Positions 9,367 through 17,966 of a stretch of DNA of 64,000 nt are shown here, piece by piece. Position numbers and translations under genes: made by a program. Numbering within the stretch: the first letter of the stretch is position 1; each line of letters begins with the position of its first letter. The notes under the pieces were generated by a model. That model was not told the DNA's origin, did no database searches, and saw only the letters and a list, made by a program, of their open reading frames with translations. The DNA comes from Lacticaseibacillus nasuensis JCM 17158 (GTDB taxonomy: Bacteria; Bacillota; Bacilli; Lactobacillales; Lactobacillaceae): positions 62,001-126,000 of the forward strand of contig NZ_AZDJ01000022.1 in the NCBI RefSeq assembly GCF_001434705.1. Reading direction: 5' to 3'.

Positions 9367-9396
9367 TTGCCTGATTCCGCTGTGGCCGCGTACAAT
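9367..9396 (+). promoter_or_regulatory. Promoter of the 86-residue membrane protein gene
   Basis: TTGCCT (9367-9372) and TACAAT (9391-9396) are separated by 18 bases, about 20 bases before the start codon. The gene may therefore be expressed apart from the TetR operon. Confidence 0.5.
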
Positions 9397-9416
9397 CTAG
9401 GCAAGGAGGGCGCGCG

Positions 9417-9677
9417 ATGACACACTTTCACCAAACGTTCATCACCGCAATCGCCGTCGGGATACTCGCCGGCGGTTGCGGCGTGGCGTTACTCGTTTTC
9501 AACCACTTCTGGTTGGCCACCGGCTGGCACTGGGGCGTCGTGGCCGGCGCGGTGGTTTGCGGGGTGTTCGCCACCTTGAGTGCCAGCACGACGCGCTGGT
9601 GGCGCTACGGCGACTTTGCGGTGGCCGTCGCAGCCGGTGGCGTGGTACTGGCCAGCCTCGTCACCTTGATGCCATAG
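9417..9677 (+). CDS. Small integral membrane protein of unknown function
   Basis: 86 residues, ATG 9417 after AAGGAGG. Three hydrophobic stretches are visible at about residues 10-31, 38-56 and 66-84, with a short basic link TTRWWRYGD between the last two. I do not recognise the family. A terminator follows directly and a promoter precedes it, so it looks like a single-gene unit. Codon use matches the neighbours. Confidence 0.75.
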   Translation: MTHFHQTFITAIAVGILAGGCGVALLVFNHFWLATGWHWGVVAGAVVCGVFATLSASTTRWWRYGDFAVAVAAGGVVLASLVTLMP

Positions 9678-9678
9678 G

Positions 9679-9711
9679 AAAAGCCGTCGCCAAGCGCGAC
9701 GGCTTTTTTTT
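9679..9711. terminator. Bidirectional Rho-independent terminator
   Basis: Stem AAAAGCCGTCGC paired with GCGACGGCTTTT, loop CAAGC, eight T on the plus strand and four on the minus. It serves the small membrane protein gene and the convergent antiporter gene. Confidence 0.92.
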
Positions 9712-9723
9712 GCCTAAAATCGA

Positions 9724-11811
9724 TTAGGCTTCCACGGCTGACATCGCCGCGGCGCTTTCGGTGTAGTTGACGCTTTGGTTCAGCTGCTGGGCCATGCTGG
9801 TGGAAATGTAGCCTTGTTCCAACAGCTCGTGAATCGCGGCGCGCTCGGCGGCCAAGGCGACGGCGCGCAGGCGGGCAATTTCGTGCTCATAGCGGGTACT
9901 CTTCAATTCGTTGATCGCCTTGACGCTCGCGATACGGTTGCGGTATTGGACAATCAGAGTGTAAATCACCTGGCGATTGTAGCCGCGCTTGCGTTGCTCC
10001 GGCTGCTTTAAAAACGCGGAAAGGTGCTTGAGGCCGCCTTTGGCTAAGGCTTTTTCCGTGGCGAGCTGCGCAGCGTAGCGCGCCGGCTGCCGGCGGCGCA
10101 AGATGCGCGCCCACAGCACCTGCCACCAGCGATGCCACTTGCTCAGCCGCACCCGCAGCGGCACCCCGCCGGCGGCATCGCGCAACAGCTCCAACTCGGC
10201 CAAGCGGTGGCGCAAGGCACGTTCATTTTTCGCGTATTGCGTCGCGTCAATCGTGCCGGCCGCCTGCAGGTCCTGCAACGCACCGAGCTCGCCTTGTAAA
10301 CCGACCACGCGCAGCATCAGCTCATCCCGGACGATGCTCGGCAGCTCCCCTTCGTCGGCTTCGGCCAACTCGAGGCGCCGAAGCTGGTGCTGATATTCGC
10401 TGATCAAATCGAGCGCCGGTTTTTGATTGTCCTCGCGCCGCTCGCTTTCTACGCGCCGCACAGCGGTTTGATACAAGAAGCGCTGCGCCTGCGGCAGGCT
10501 GATGCGCCGCGGCGCCGCTTCGGCTTCCGGGGTGACATCGGGGTCGGCGCTGATGCGCGACCCGCGCAGCTGCAAGGTCAAATGTTCATTGGTCAATAGC
10601 GGCAACAACACGACGGCGGCAATCAGGCTCAACACCACGTACCCGGCCGCGACAAACAGCATCAAGTTGCGCTCGGGAAACGGTGTGCCATCGCCTAGCG
10701 TCAGCGGCACAGCCAGCACGCCGACGACGGTGATGGCGCCGCGGACGCCGGACACGCCGGAAATCCACGCGGTGCGCCACGACGGCTGCACGCTATTTTT
10801 GCCGACCCACATGTAGCCGTAAGTCCACAACACGCGCAACACAAGCACCACGACGTACACGGCCACCACGTCGAACAAGGCCCGGCCGGTGTGCACGCTG
10901 CGCGCGGTGATCGCCGCGCTCATCGCTACCGGCAACTCGATGCCAAGAATCAGGAAAATGATGCCGTTCAGCACGTACACCACGATGTCCCAGGTGCGCG
11001 CCGAGACGATGCGCAGCTCGGGTAGCGCCAACAAGTAGCGGTTGCCGCGGGTGTTGCTCAGCAAGCCGGCGACGACCACCGCAATCACCCCGGAGGCGTG
11101 TAGCATTTCGTCGACCACGAGGTAAATCACAAACGGCGTCACCAGGTTCAACACGGTATGCAAAATGACGTCGTTGATGCCTTGCTGCAGCAGCCAGCCG
11201 CGCAGGCCGTTGATGATGGCCATCAGTATCGCGCCGGCCAATGCGCCGACGATTCCGATATAAATAAAGTCCCCCACCGCGCGACCAAAGGCAAAGGTCC
11301 CGGTCAAGGCCGCGGCGATGCCGTATTTAAATCCAATCAGCCCGCTGGCGTCGTTGATTAGGCTTTCGCCGCTGACCAAATGCAAGATGCGGCTGGGCAA
11401 ATGAATGCGCGCGGCCAGCGACTGCACGGCAATCGGGTCGGTGGGCGACATGATGGCGGCCAGCGCCAGGCTCGCCGCTAGCGGCAAGCCCGGAATCAGC
11501 CAGTGAATGAACCAGCCGCCAACCACCGTGGTGAGGAACACCAGGAAAATGGCGTTGCCGACAATCGGCCCGCGCAGCGCCCACAACTCGCGCTTAGGAA
11601 AATGCTGGCCGTCGTTAAACAGCATCGGCGCGATGAACAGCAACATGAACCAATCGGTGGCCATGTCCAGCTCGAAGTGCCACACCAACGCGGCAATCAC
11701 GCCGAGGCCGGCTTGAATCAACGACACGGGGATGGCGACGACATAGTGGCTGATGATGTTGCTAAGAATGACCAAGGCGACAAGAATCAAAACTGTTTCA
11801 ACGACGACCAT
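9724..11811 (-). CDS. CPA1-family Na+/H+ antiporter (NhaP/NhaK-like)
   Basis: 695 residues. About the first 410 form the 12-helix antiporter domain; MSPTDPIAV, GESLINDASG and SGVRGAITV are the conserved CPA1 signatures, with the Asp pair expected for cation/proton exchange. The C-terminal ~270 residues are a soluble, charged, partly helical tail with many Arg/Glu, as in the long bacterial NhaP-type proteins. It exchanges Na+ (or K+) for H+ for pH and salt homeostasis. It lies 15 bases after murB on the same strand and may be co-transcribed with it. Confidence 0.9.
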   Translation of the reverse strand: MVVVETVLILVALVILSNIISHYVVAIPVSLIQAGLGVIAALVWHFELDMATDWFMLLFIAPMLFNDGQHFPKRELWALRGPIVGNAIFLVFLTTVVGGWFIHWLIPGLPLAASLALAAIMSPTDPIAVQSLAARIHLPSRILHLVSGESLINDASGLIGFKYGIAAALTGTFAFGRAVGDFIYIGIVGALAGAILMAIINGLRGWLLQQGINDVILHTVLNLVTPFVIYLVVDEMLHASGVIAVVVAGLLSNTRGNRYLLALPELRIVSARTWDIVVYVLNGIIFLILGIELPVAMSAAITARSVHTGRALFDVVAVYVVVLVLRVLWTYGYMWVGKNSVQPSWRTAWISGVSGVRGAITVVGVLAVPLTLGDGTPFPERNLMLFVAAGYVVLSLIAAVVLLPLLTNEHLTLQLRGSRISADPDVTPEAEAAPRRISLPQAQRFLYQTAVRRVESERREDNQKPALDLISEYQHQLRRLELAEADEGELPSIVRDELMLRVVGLQGELGALQDLQAAGTIDATQYAKNERALRHRLAELELLRDAAGGVPLRVRLSKWHRWWQVLWARILRRRQPARYAAQLATEKALAKGGLKHLSAFLKQPEQRKRGYNRQVIYTLIVQYRNRIASVKAINELKSTRYEHEIARLRAVALAAERAAIHELLEQGYISTSMAQQLNQSVNYTESAAAMSAVEA

Positions 11812-11826
11812 GCCGACGCCTCCCTT

Positions 11827-12726
11827 CTATTCGTCTACCGAGTGAGTGTGCCCGATGATGCGCACTTCAGGTTCCAGGTGCACGCCGAACTTGGCGAACA
11901 CGGTGGTTTGCACGAGGTGAATCACCGCCAGGTAATCCGTGGCGGTGGCCCCGCCGCGGTTGACGATGAAGCCCGCGTGCTTTTCGGAGATTTGGGCACC
12001 GCCGATTTGCTTGCCCTGCAGGCCCGCCTGTTGAATCAAGGGCCCGACGAAGTAGCCCTTGGGCCGCTTAAATACCGACCCACATGACGGGTACTCCAAC
12101 GGCTGCTTGGCCGCGCGCAAGGCGTTTAAGTGATCCATTTCCGCGCGAATCGCCGGCTTGTCCCCTGGCGTTAAGGCAAACGTTGCCGCCAGGATGACGT
12201 CGCCGGTGTCTTGCACCAGCGAATGCCGATAAGAAAACGCCAAGTCCTGCGCCGAATAAGTTTGCACCTCGCCGGCCGGGGTCATCACGGTGGCGCTTTG
12301 AAGCACGTCCTTGACCTCGCCGCCATACGCCCCGGCGTTCATGAACACGCCGCCGCCAACGGAGCCGGGAATGCCCGCGGCAAACTCCAAGCCGCTGAGC
12401 CCCGCCTGGTACGCGGCCTCGGTGGTGTCGATCAGCCGCGCGCCGGCCGCCGCGGTGACGGTGGTGGCCGTGCTGGTGATATTGGTCATGTCCGTTAAAA
12501 TCATGACCAGCCCGGCGATGCCGCCGTCGCGCACGATTAGGTTCGAGGCGTTGCCGATCACCGTCACCGGCAGTTGTTGCGCGGTGGCGTAGGCTAACGC
12601 CTGACGCACCTGGTCGACACTGGCGGGAAACACCAGCAAGTCGGCCGGGCCGCCAGTTTTGGTAAAGGTGTAATGTGAAAGTGGTTCATTGGTTAAACAG
12701 CGCAAACCAGACAAGCTTGCAGTCAC
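11827..12726 (-). CDS. murB: UDP-N-acetylenolpyruvoylglucosamine reductase
   Basis: 299 residues from a GTG at 12726 with GAAGGGA upstream. The FAD-binding fold is recognisable from [29 protein letters not shown] and [15 protein letters not shown]. The catalytic Ser sits in SCGSVFKRP and the final Glu in LEPEVRIIG. MurB reduces the enolpyruvyl group to give UDP-N-acetylmuramate in peptidoglycan synthesis, using NADPH. Transcribed away from exoA. Confidence 0.96.
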   Translation of the reverse strand: MTASLSGLRCLTNEPLSHYTFTKTGGPADLLVFPASVDQVRQALAYATAQQLPVTVIGNASNLIVRDGGIAGLVMILTDMTNITSTATTVTAAAGARLIDTTEAAYQAGLSGLEFAAGIPGSVGGGVFMNAGAYGGEVKDVLQSATVMTPAGEVQTYSAQDLAFSYRHSLVQDTGDVILAATFALTPGDKPAIRAEMDHLNALRAAKQPLEYPSCGSVFKRPKGYFVGPLIQQAGLQGKQIGGAQISEKHAGFIVNRGGATATDYLAVIHLVQTTVFAKFGVHLEPEVRIIGHTHSVDE

Positions 12727-12779
12727 GCGATCAGTTCCCTTCAGGTAATTTGCACTCCTATCTTAACATAAACGGCGGT

Positions 12780-12808
12780 TTGAGCTGGGACCAGAACTCT
12801 TGTACAAT
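12780..12808 (+). promoter_or_regulatory. Promoter of exoA
   Basis: TTGAGC (12780-12785) and TACAAT (12803-12808) are separated by exactly 17 bases. The expected start site is about 25 bases before the exoA ATG. Confidence 0.7.
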
Positions 12809-12840
12809 TGAGGCGACAACAAACTGCGGAGGGGTGGCAC

Positions 12841-13605
12841 ATGAAATTAATTTCTTGGAACGTTAACGGCTTACGCGCCGTGTTGAAAAAAGACTTTGAG
12901 GAAACCTTCAAGACGCTGGATGCCGATTGGTTTTGCATTCAAGAAACTAAGATGCAAGCCGGCCAAGCGGTCCTCGACCTGCCGGGGTATCACCAGTACT
13001 TTAACTACGCCGAGCGCAAGGGCTATTCCGGCACGGCGATTTTCACCAAGCACGAACCCCAAAATGTCACCTATGGCATCGGAGTGCCCGAATTCGACGA
13101 TGAAGGCCGCGTGATCACGCTGGAGTATCCGAACTTCTACTTGATTACGGTGTACACCCCGAATTCCGGCAGCGAACTCAAGCGGCTGGACTACCGCCAA
13201 GCCTGGGACGCCGCCTGGCTCACCTACACCAGCGAATTAGCCGCCAAAAAGCCGCTGGTGTATTGCGGCGATTTGAACGTCGCACACGAAGCCATCGACT
13301 TGAAGAACCCGACGAGTAACCACCACAACGCCGGCTTCACCGACGAGGAACGCGCGGACTTCACCAAGCAATTAGCCGCCGGGTTCGTCGATTCGTTTCG
13401 GCATTTTTACCCCGACCAAACCGACGCCTATTCCTGGTGGAGCTATCGCTTTAACGCCCGCGCCCGCAACGCCGGGTGGCGCATCGACTACTTCGTCGGC
13501 AGCACCGCGTTCACCGACTTCATGCAAGACGCCAAGATCCACGACGAAATTCTCGGCAGCGACCACTGCCCCGTCGAGCTTACGACTAGCGACTTGTTGC
13601 AGTAA
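12841..13605 (+). CDS. exoA: Exodeoxyribonuclease III / AP endonuclease
   Basis: 254 residues; ATG 12841 with GGAGGGG upstream. The frame opens 11 codons earlier but those codons include the ribosome site. Family motifs in order: WNVNGLRAV, CIQETKMQ, YCGDLNVAHE, WRIDYFVGS and GSDHCPVEL, carrying the Glu, Asp, Asn and His of the Mg2+ active site. It cuts 5' of abasic sites in base-excision repair and removes 3' blocks. An exonuclease gene follows after 12 bases. Confidence 0.95.
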   Translation: MKLISWNVNGLRAVLKKDFEETFKTLDADWFCIQETKMQAGQAVLDLPGYHQYFNYAERKGYSGTAIFTKHEPQNVTYGIGVPEFDDEGRVITLEYPNFYLITVYTPNSGSELKRLDYRQAWDAAWLTYTSELAAKKPLVYCGDLNVAHEAIDLKNPTSNHHNAGFTDEERADFTKQLAAGFVDSFRHFYPDQTDAYSWWSYRFNARARNAGWRIDYFVGSTAFTDFMQDAKIHDEILGSDHCPVELTTSDLLQ

Positions 13606-13617
13606 AAAGGAGTACCC

Positions 13618-14154
13618 ATGGATTTTATCGCAATGGATTACGAAACCGCCAACCGCAAGCGCGCCTCGGCCTGCTCCGTGGCGCTGGTCGTGGTGCGGCA
13701 AAACCGCATCGTCGATAGCTTTTATTCCCTGATTAACCCGGAGGACAGCTTCGACGGCGCCAACATTGGCATTCACGGCATCACCCCGGCGATGGTGCAA
13801 GACGCGCCGAACTTTGCGACGCTGTGGCCGCACATTCAAGCCCTGTTCACGCCCACCAGCATCGTCACGGCACACAACTCGCCCTTTGACGTGTCGGTGT
13901 TGCGCCGCAGCCTCGAGCGCTACGACTTGCCGGTGCCGCATTACCAAGTCATCGACACGGTGAAAACCAGCAAGGCGCTCTTGCCTGGTTTGCCGAATTA
14001 TCGGCTGGACACGGTGAGCGCGGCGATGCACATTCCGCTGGCGCATCACCACAACGCCTTGCAAGACAGCTACGCCTGTGCGCGCATCTTGTTGCAACAA
14101 GGCCTCGAGTTTGGCATGGCCCGCTTGAACCCGCTATTGCGCACCAGCAAATAA
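13618..14154 (+). CDS. DnaQ-like 3'-5' exonuclease (DEDDh)
   Basis: 178 residues; ATG 13618 after AAAGGAG. The acidic motifs are visible: DYETAN (Asp and Glu), HGITPAMVQDAP, AHNSPFDVSVLRR and HHNALQDSYACARI (His and final Asp). The protein is a stand-alone exonuclease domain, as in many lactobacilli, not the PolC subunit. It degrades single-stranded DNA or RNA 3' ends. Operonic position after exoA supports a role in repair; substrate unknown. Confidence 0.88.
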   Translation: MDFIAMDYETANRKRASACSVALVVVRQNRIVDSFYSLINPEDSFDGANIGIHGITPAMVQDAPNFATLWPHIQALFTPTSIVTAHNSPFDVSVLRRSLERYDLPVPHYQVIDTVKTSKALLPGLPNYRLDTVSAAMHIPLAHHHNALQDSYACARILLQQGLEFGMARLNPLLRTSK

Positions 14155-14166
14155 GCGGCGCAAGGC

Positions 14167-14207
14167 AAAAAAATCCGTCTATCCTGTAACCAGGATAGAC
14201 GGATTTT
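14167..14207. terminator. Bidirectional Rho-independent terminator
   Basis: Perfect 17-bp stem, arms 14170-14186 and 14191-14207, loop TAAC. Its A/T flanks give a strong T-run on the minus strand and a short one on the plus. It separates the exonuclease gene from the convergent pilus operon. Confidence 0.92.
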
Positions 14208-14210
14208 GCG

Positions 14211-15359
14211 TTAGCGCTGAATTTGCCAGTGATCGTGGTTCACCCATTGCACCTGGGTGGCTTGCGCCTTGGTCGGGTAGAATGACCCGGTGCGCTGCTG
14301 TAACTTTTTCGTCCCGCAACTCACCGACCAGTCTGCCGCTTGCAGACGGTAGCGGCCGCCGGGCAAGTGCGTGATCGTCGCTTGGCCCGCGGCATCAGTG
14401 GTCACCATCAGCGGCTGGCCGTGGCGATACACGGCGTGGCCGCGGCGATTCGTCAGGGTGTACCCACTCCCCGCCACTGGCGCGCCATTGCCATCGACTT
14501 GAACAAAACTCAAGTCGAAGCGGTGACGCTTGAGTAATAACGCGTGCCAGTAGCGACCAAGGACGCCTAACAACGCCAGCAGCCCGACCAAAATCGCGAT
14601 CAAGATGGCGAGCTGCTGCCGCCATTCGGCACGTTTGGCCGCGGCCACCGCCTTGGCAACCGCCGGTGTATACGGCACGCGGCGGCCGGTGACCAACAGG
14701 CGGTGCGAGTTGATCATATATGGCGTGCACGTCACCAGCGTCGCCAGGTCCTGCCCGGGTTCGTGGCGCAAAATCTCGGTGTCGCTTGGCTTCACGACTT
14801 GAATGCGAAACACCCGGTAGGCCAGGTGCCTGCCTGCCACCTTGAACACGAACAGGTTGCCTCGCTTCAGGTGGTTGAGGTCGCGAAACAAGCGGCGGTC
14901 GACCAACCCGCGGTGGCCGGCAATGACCGTGTGCGTGTTGAGGCCACCGATGGGCATGTCGGTGCCCGGCACCACCGCGGCGCCGATAGCCAGCGTCTCA
15001 TCGATTAAGGTCTTAAACACCGGCACCGTCAGCTTGAGCTTCGGCACGGTCAACGACCCAATCTGGTCTTTGTGGAGATTGACCTTCTGCTTCTTCGACA
15101 ACCCCGAAAACGGGTCGGCATCCGCGTGCAGGCCATTTTTCTTCAGCATCGCGTTGGTCTTGGCCAGTGCGGCTCGCTGTTGCTTAGCGGTGGCCTGATT
15201 TTCGCGATCGACTTGCGCCACCCGGGCCCGGTCGAGCATGGTGTTCAGCGCACCGGAATAAAACGGGTACAGCGCGACGCCGACGCCGACGACAAGCAAC
15301 AACATCGCGAAGAGCTGGGTAATCAGCTGGGGTTGGTGTTGCGGACGACGCTTCGGCAT
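14211..15359 (-). CDS. srtC: Class C (pilin-polymerising) sortase with extra C-terminal SpaA-like domain
   Basis: 382 residues from ATG 15359 (GAAAGGA upstream). N-terminal membrane helix at about 12-32, then a DPF lid motif near residue 82, which marks pilin sortases. The catalytic residues are His in VIAGHRG (~149), Cys in TLVTCTPY (~211) and Arg in LLVTGRR (~226). A second membrane helix lies at about 251-275. Unusually, another ~100 residues follow: FDLSFVQVDGNGAPVAGSGY, a threonine/glycine-rich middle with LPGGRYRL, resembling a SpaA/prealbumin-like beta domain. It joins the pilins by isopeptide bonds. Last gene of the pilus operon. Confidence 0.9.
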   Translation of the reverse strand: MPKRRPQHQPQLITQLFAMLLLVVGVGVALYPFYSGALNTMLDRARVAQVDRENQATAKQQRAALAKTNAMLKKNGLHADADPFSGLSKKQKVNLHKDQIGSLTVPKLKLTVPVFKTLIDETLAIGAAVVPGTDMPIGGLNTHTVIAGHRGLVDRRLFRDLNHLKRGNLFVFKVAGRHLAYRVFRIQVVKPSDTEILRHEPGQDLATLVTCTPYMINSHRLLVTGRRVPYTPAVAKAVAAAKRAEWRQQLAILIAILVGLLALLGVLGRYWHALLLKRHRFDLSFVQVDGNGAPVAGSGYTLTNRRGHAVYRHGQPLMVTTDAAGQATITHLPGGRYRLQAADWSVSCGTKKLQQRTGSFYPTKAQATQVQWVNHDHWQIQR

Positions 15360-15382
15360 GAGTGGCTTCCTTTCTCGATCAG

Positions 15383-15420
15383 CCAACCCAGGCCCGAGCG
15401 CGTCGCTCCGGCCTGGTTGG
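15383..15420 (-). promoter_or_regulatory. GC-rich hairpin between backbone pilin and sortase genes
   Basis: About 16 base pairs with one bulge and one mismatch, 3-base loop (CGT). There is no T-run after it on the minus strand, so it is not a normal terminator. It may stabilise the 3' end of the pilin message or reduce read-through into srtC. Confidence 0.5.
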
Positions 15421-15425
15421 TTTCA

Positions 15426-16967
15426 TTAAACTTCCTGATGGCGATGCTTGCCGTGACGCAGGAAGGCATAACCGGCTGCGATCAACGCTAACCCGATCAA
15501 AATGATGAGATAGATCCCCATCCCGCCGGTGGCAGGCAAGAGCCCTTTTGGCGCATCCTTGACCACAATCGGGTCATCTTTCGTGTACGAGGTTGAGGTG
15601 ACCGTGAAGTCATACGGATCTTGCGCAACGGCATACTTTTCTGGCGCTTTGGTTTCGACCAGGTGGTAGGCACCATAGGCCAGCCCGGTGATTGCAAAGG
15701 CCCCTTTATCATCGGAAGTCAGCTTGACCACGTTGGCGGCAAAATCAGTCTGGCCGGCCTTGTAATCGGCCCAGCTATATTTGGCATCAGTACCATCTGT
15801 GCCGGTTTTGGTGAGGTACTTGGATTTATCGCTATTGAGGACAATAAATTCAGCGCCTGGCAGGAGCTTGGTACTATCATCGGCATCTTGCTTAACGAAC
15901 TTCACCCCACCGGTCGTGACGTTGGTTTTAGAGGTGATGTTAGGCTGGTTGTTCAGCTTAATCTTGTTGGTCAAGAGGGTGCCGCCTGGAATCAACAACT
16001 TATTGATTGTGGCGGAATAAGTCAAGGTCAGGGTCTTGCCGGCGAAGTTTGCGAGGTCTGCCGGCTGATAAGTCGCTGTAAAACCAGCGCCTTGGTCAGC
16101 GGTGGCGTCGGTATAGGCAATTGTCGCCTCTGGTAACGCCGTTGTGTCAGTACCATCAGTGGCGGTGCTGATTTTCACAGAATCTGTCACAATATTCAAC
16201 CCGACTTGCGGGGTATCGGTGACGACAAACTGGTCCAGATTGGCGATATCGCTTGGAACGACCACGGTTGCCGTGTAGTCGACCGTATCCCCTAAAGCTT
16301 TGGCGACCGCCGGATCATCCTTGCGCGTAGCATCGGCATCGGTTTTAGGATCTGTCAGGTCCTTGGTCAGACCCGTTTTGGTTTCGTTTTTCGGGTAAAC
16401 GTTGACGGGTTTAGCCGCAGTCCCGTTGTCCGTCAACGGCATGACCAAGACGATCGGGTCAGCCACCTTAACCGTGGTGACATTGCTATCGGACGAATCA
16501 GTCTTGGACTTGGTTTCCATCAACAGATACACCGCGTATTTACCCGCGTCGGTTTTAACCGGCAAGGTAAAGTTCGCGGTCCCGGCCGCATCCCCCGTGC
16601 CTGCAGTCGTCTGCGGCTTGTCGAACACCGTGTCTTTGGTGGCATACTTGCTGGCGTGATCTTTCAGTTCGGTTTGGCGATCCGAAGTACTACCTTTGAG
16701 CGTATCGTAGGCACTGGTGACGTCGTAGGCCGTAAATTCGACCCCGTTCATCAGCTGGCCGCCTTGCAGATCGGTGAGCGGCGTGGTGCTACTTTGAATC
16801 GTTGGCACTTTGGCGCCATCGTTGAACGCTAACTTGTGCACCGCGATATACGCGTTGTCCCCAGTGGCTTCGGCGGCAGTGACCGCTTGGCCACCGACTG
16901 CAGCTTGTAAGGCCAGCGGCAAGATTAGTAACACGCTGGCGATAAGATGTTTAAATTTAGACCCCAT
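15426..16967 (-). CDS. Major (backbone) pilin, SpaA/SpaD-like, LPATG-anchored
   Basis: 513 residues from ATG 16967, with AAGGAG at good distance. Signal peptide about 1-30 (FKHLIASVLLILPLALQAAV). The pilin motif VNVYPKNE supplies the likely linking Lys (~193). The middle domain has DNA encoding the isopeptide-forming Cna-B fold (VDYTATVVVPSDI). The last Cna-B domain has KFVKQDADD and the E-box YHLVETKAPEKY. C-terminal LPATGG, a hydrophobic helix and a basic tail form the sorting signal. The sortase polymerises it into the shaft. Third gene of the operon. Confidence 0.93.
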   Translation of the reverse strand: MGSKFKHLIASVLLILPLALQAAVGGQAVTAAEATGDNAYIAVHKLAFNDGAKVPTIQSSTTPLTDLQGGQLMNGVEFTAYDVTSAYDTLKGSTSDRQTELKDHASKYATKDTVFDKPQTTAGTGDAAGTANFTLPVKTDAGKYAVYLLMETKSKTDSSDSNVTTVKVADPIVLVMPLTDNGTAAKPVNVYPKNETKTGLTKDLTDPKTDADATRKDDPAVAKALGDTVDYTATVVVPSDIANLDQFVVTDTPQVGLNIVTDSVKISTATDGTDTTALPEATIAYTDATADQGAGFTATYQPADLANFAGKTLTLTYSATINKLLIPGGTLLTNKIKLNNQPNITSKTNVTTGGVKFVKQDADDSTKLLPGAEFIVLNSDKSKYLTKTGTDGTDAKYSWADYKAGQTDFAANVVKLTSDDKGAFAITGLAYGAYHLVETKAPEKYAVAQDPYDFTVTSTSYTKDDPIVVKDAPKGLLPATGGMGIYLIILIGLALIAAGYAFLRHGKHRHQEV

Positions 16968-16997
16968 TTTATGACACTCCTTCATTGATTTTCCACA

Positions 16998-17966
16998 TTA
17001 ACTTGTTGACCGGCTTCGCCGCCACAACCACCATGCGCCGGTGATCAGGCAGACGCCCAGCCCGACCAGCGCGGCTTTGGCCTCGCCGGCATGCGGCAGC
17101 CACAGCTGGTGCGGCGCCTGCCCGGCAGTATTTGGCATGCGCGGATGGCCGCGCATGTTGACGACGGCCAAACCGCTGGCGCGGTTCATGGCCGCCAACA
17201 CATGGCCGTTGACCAATGGCGCCAGGCTGACCTGGTTCACCTGTAGCGCCCCCTTGGTTGGTACGTGCAAGGCAACGTGGCGCGCTGTCGGCGAGATGCG
17301 ATAGCCGCGTGGCGCGCGCACCTCCTTAAAGGCATAATTTCCCGGGCTCAGCTTCGGCCCGGTATAGACGACCAGCCCGCTGCGGCGCGACGACCAGGTC
17401 AACGCCCGCTTAGCGGTGGGCCGCCAGCCGGTGGCGGTGAGATAGTCGCGCCTGCCTGCCACCCACCGCGTTAAGGCGAAGGCGGCCCCGGCAAGCGGCG
17501 CGCCTGTTTCATCAACCTTGAAAAAATATGGGCGAAACGTGACACGACTGCCTTTGGGACTGACCGTTAAGCCAGGGCGCGCCTTGATCACGGCCGGCCC
17601 CAGCCAAGCTTTGGTCGCAAACGGCTCCGGCTTGGCCTGGGCGACCACCAAGTAAGCGTGACCGGAAACCGCGGCAAAAGTCGTTTGGCTTGGCGGCAGC
17701 GTGGTGACTGACTTGAGCTTCGCCACCGCGGAATTAAGTTGCTCGGGCGCCATGGCTTGATACTGTTGATTTAACTTGGTGACGGCCGGTGCGGTCAGCT
17801 GGTTAGCCGCCGGCACCGCATAAACGCTGATTGGCGGTTGCAGGCAATGCGCGACTGCCGGTCGGCGCAGGGTGACTGTCGTAGCCGCGCGGACCGGCCC
17901 TGGCCGCTCAACCGCTAGCCCCAGGCCAGCAAACAGCGTCAGCGCGATAAGCCAATTGGTTTTCAT
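16998..17966 (-). CDS. Minor (basal) pilin with non-standard LPHAG sorting signal
   Basis: 322 residues; signal peptide about 1-27. A Cna-B/SpaA-type domain covers roughly 145-250 (YFFKVDETGAPLAGAAFALT) with E-box YAFKEVRAPRGY. The C-terminus is WLPHAGEAK followed by a hydrophobic helix and RRSRSTS. This has the form of a cell-wall sorting signal but has Ala in place of the usual Thr (LPxTG). The size, the single Cna-B domain and the place between tip and backbone genes match SpaB/SpaE, the basal pilin that ends polymerisation and ties the pilus to the wall. Its start overlaps the tip gene by 4 bases. Confidence 0.85.
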   Translation of the reverse strand: MKTNWLIALTLFAGLGLAVERPGPVRAATTVTLRRPAVAHCLQPPISVYAVPAANQLTAPAVTKLNQQYQAMAPEQLNSAVAKLKSVTTLPPSQTTFAAVSGHAYLVVAQAKPEPFATKAWLGPAVIKARPGLTVSPKGSRVTFRPYFFKVDETGAPLAGAAFALTRWVAGRRDYLTATGWRPTAKRALTWSSRRSGLVVYTGPKLSPGNYAFKEVRAPRGYRISPTARHVALHVPTKGALQVNQVSLAPLVNGHVLAAMNRASGLAVVNMRGHPRMPNTAGQAPHQLWLPHAGEAKAALVGLGVCLITGAWWLWRRSRSTS

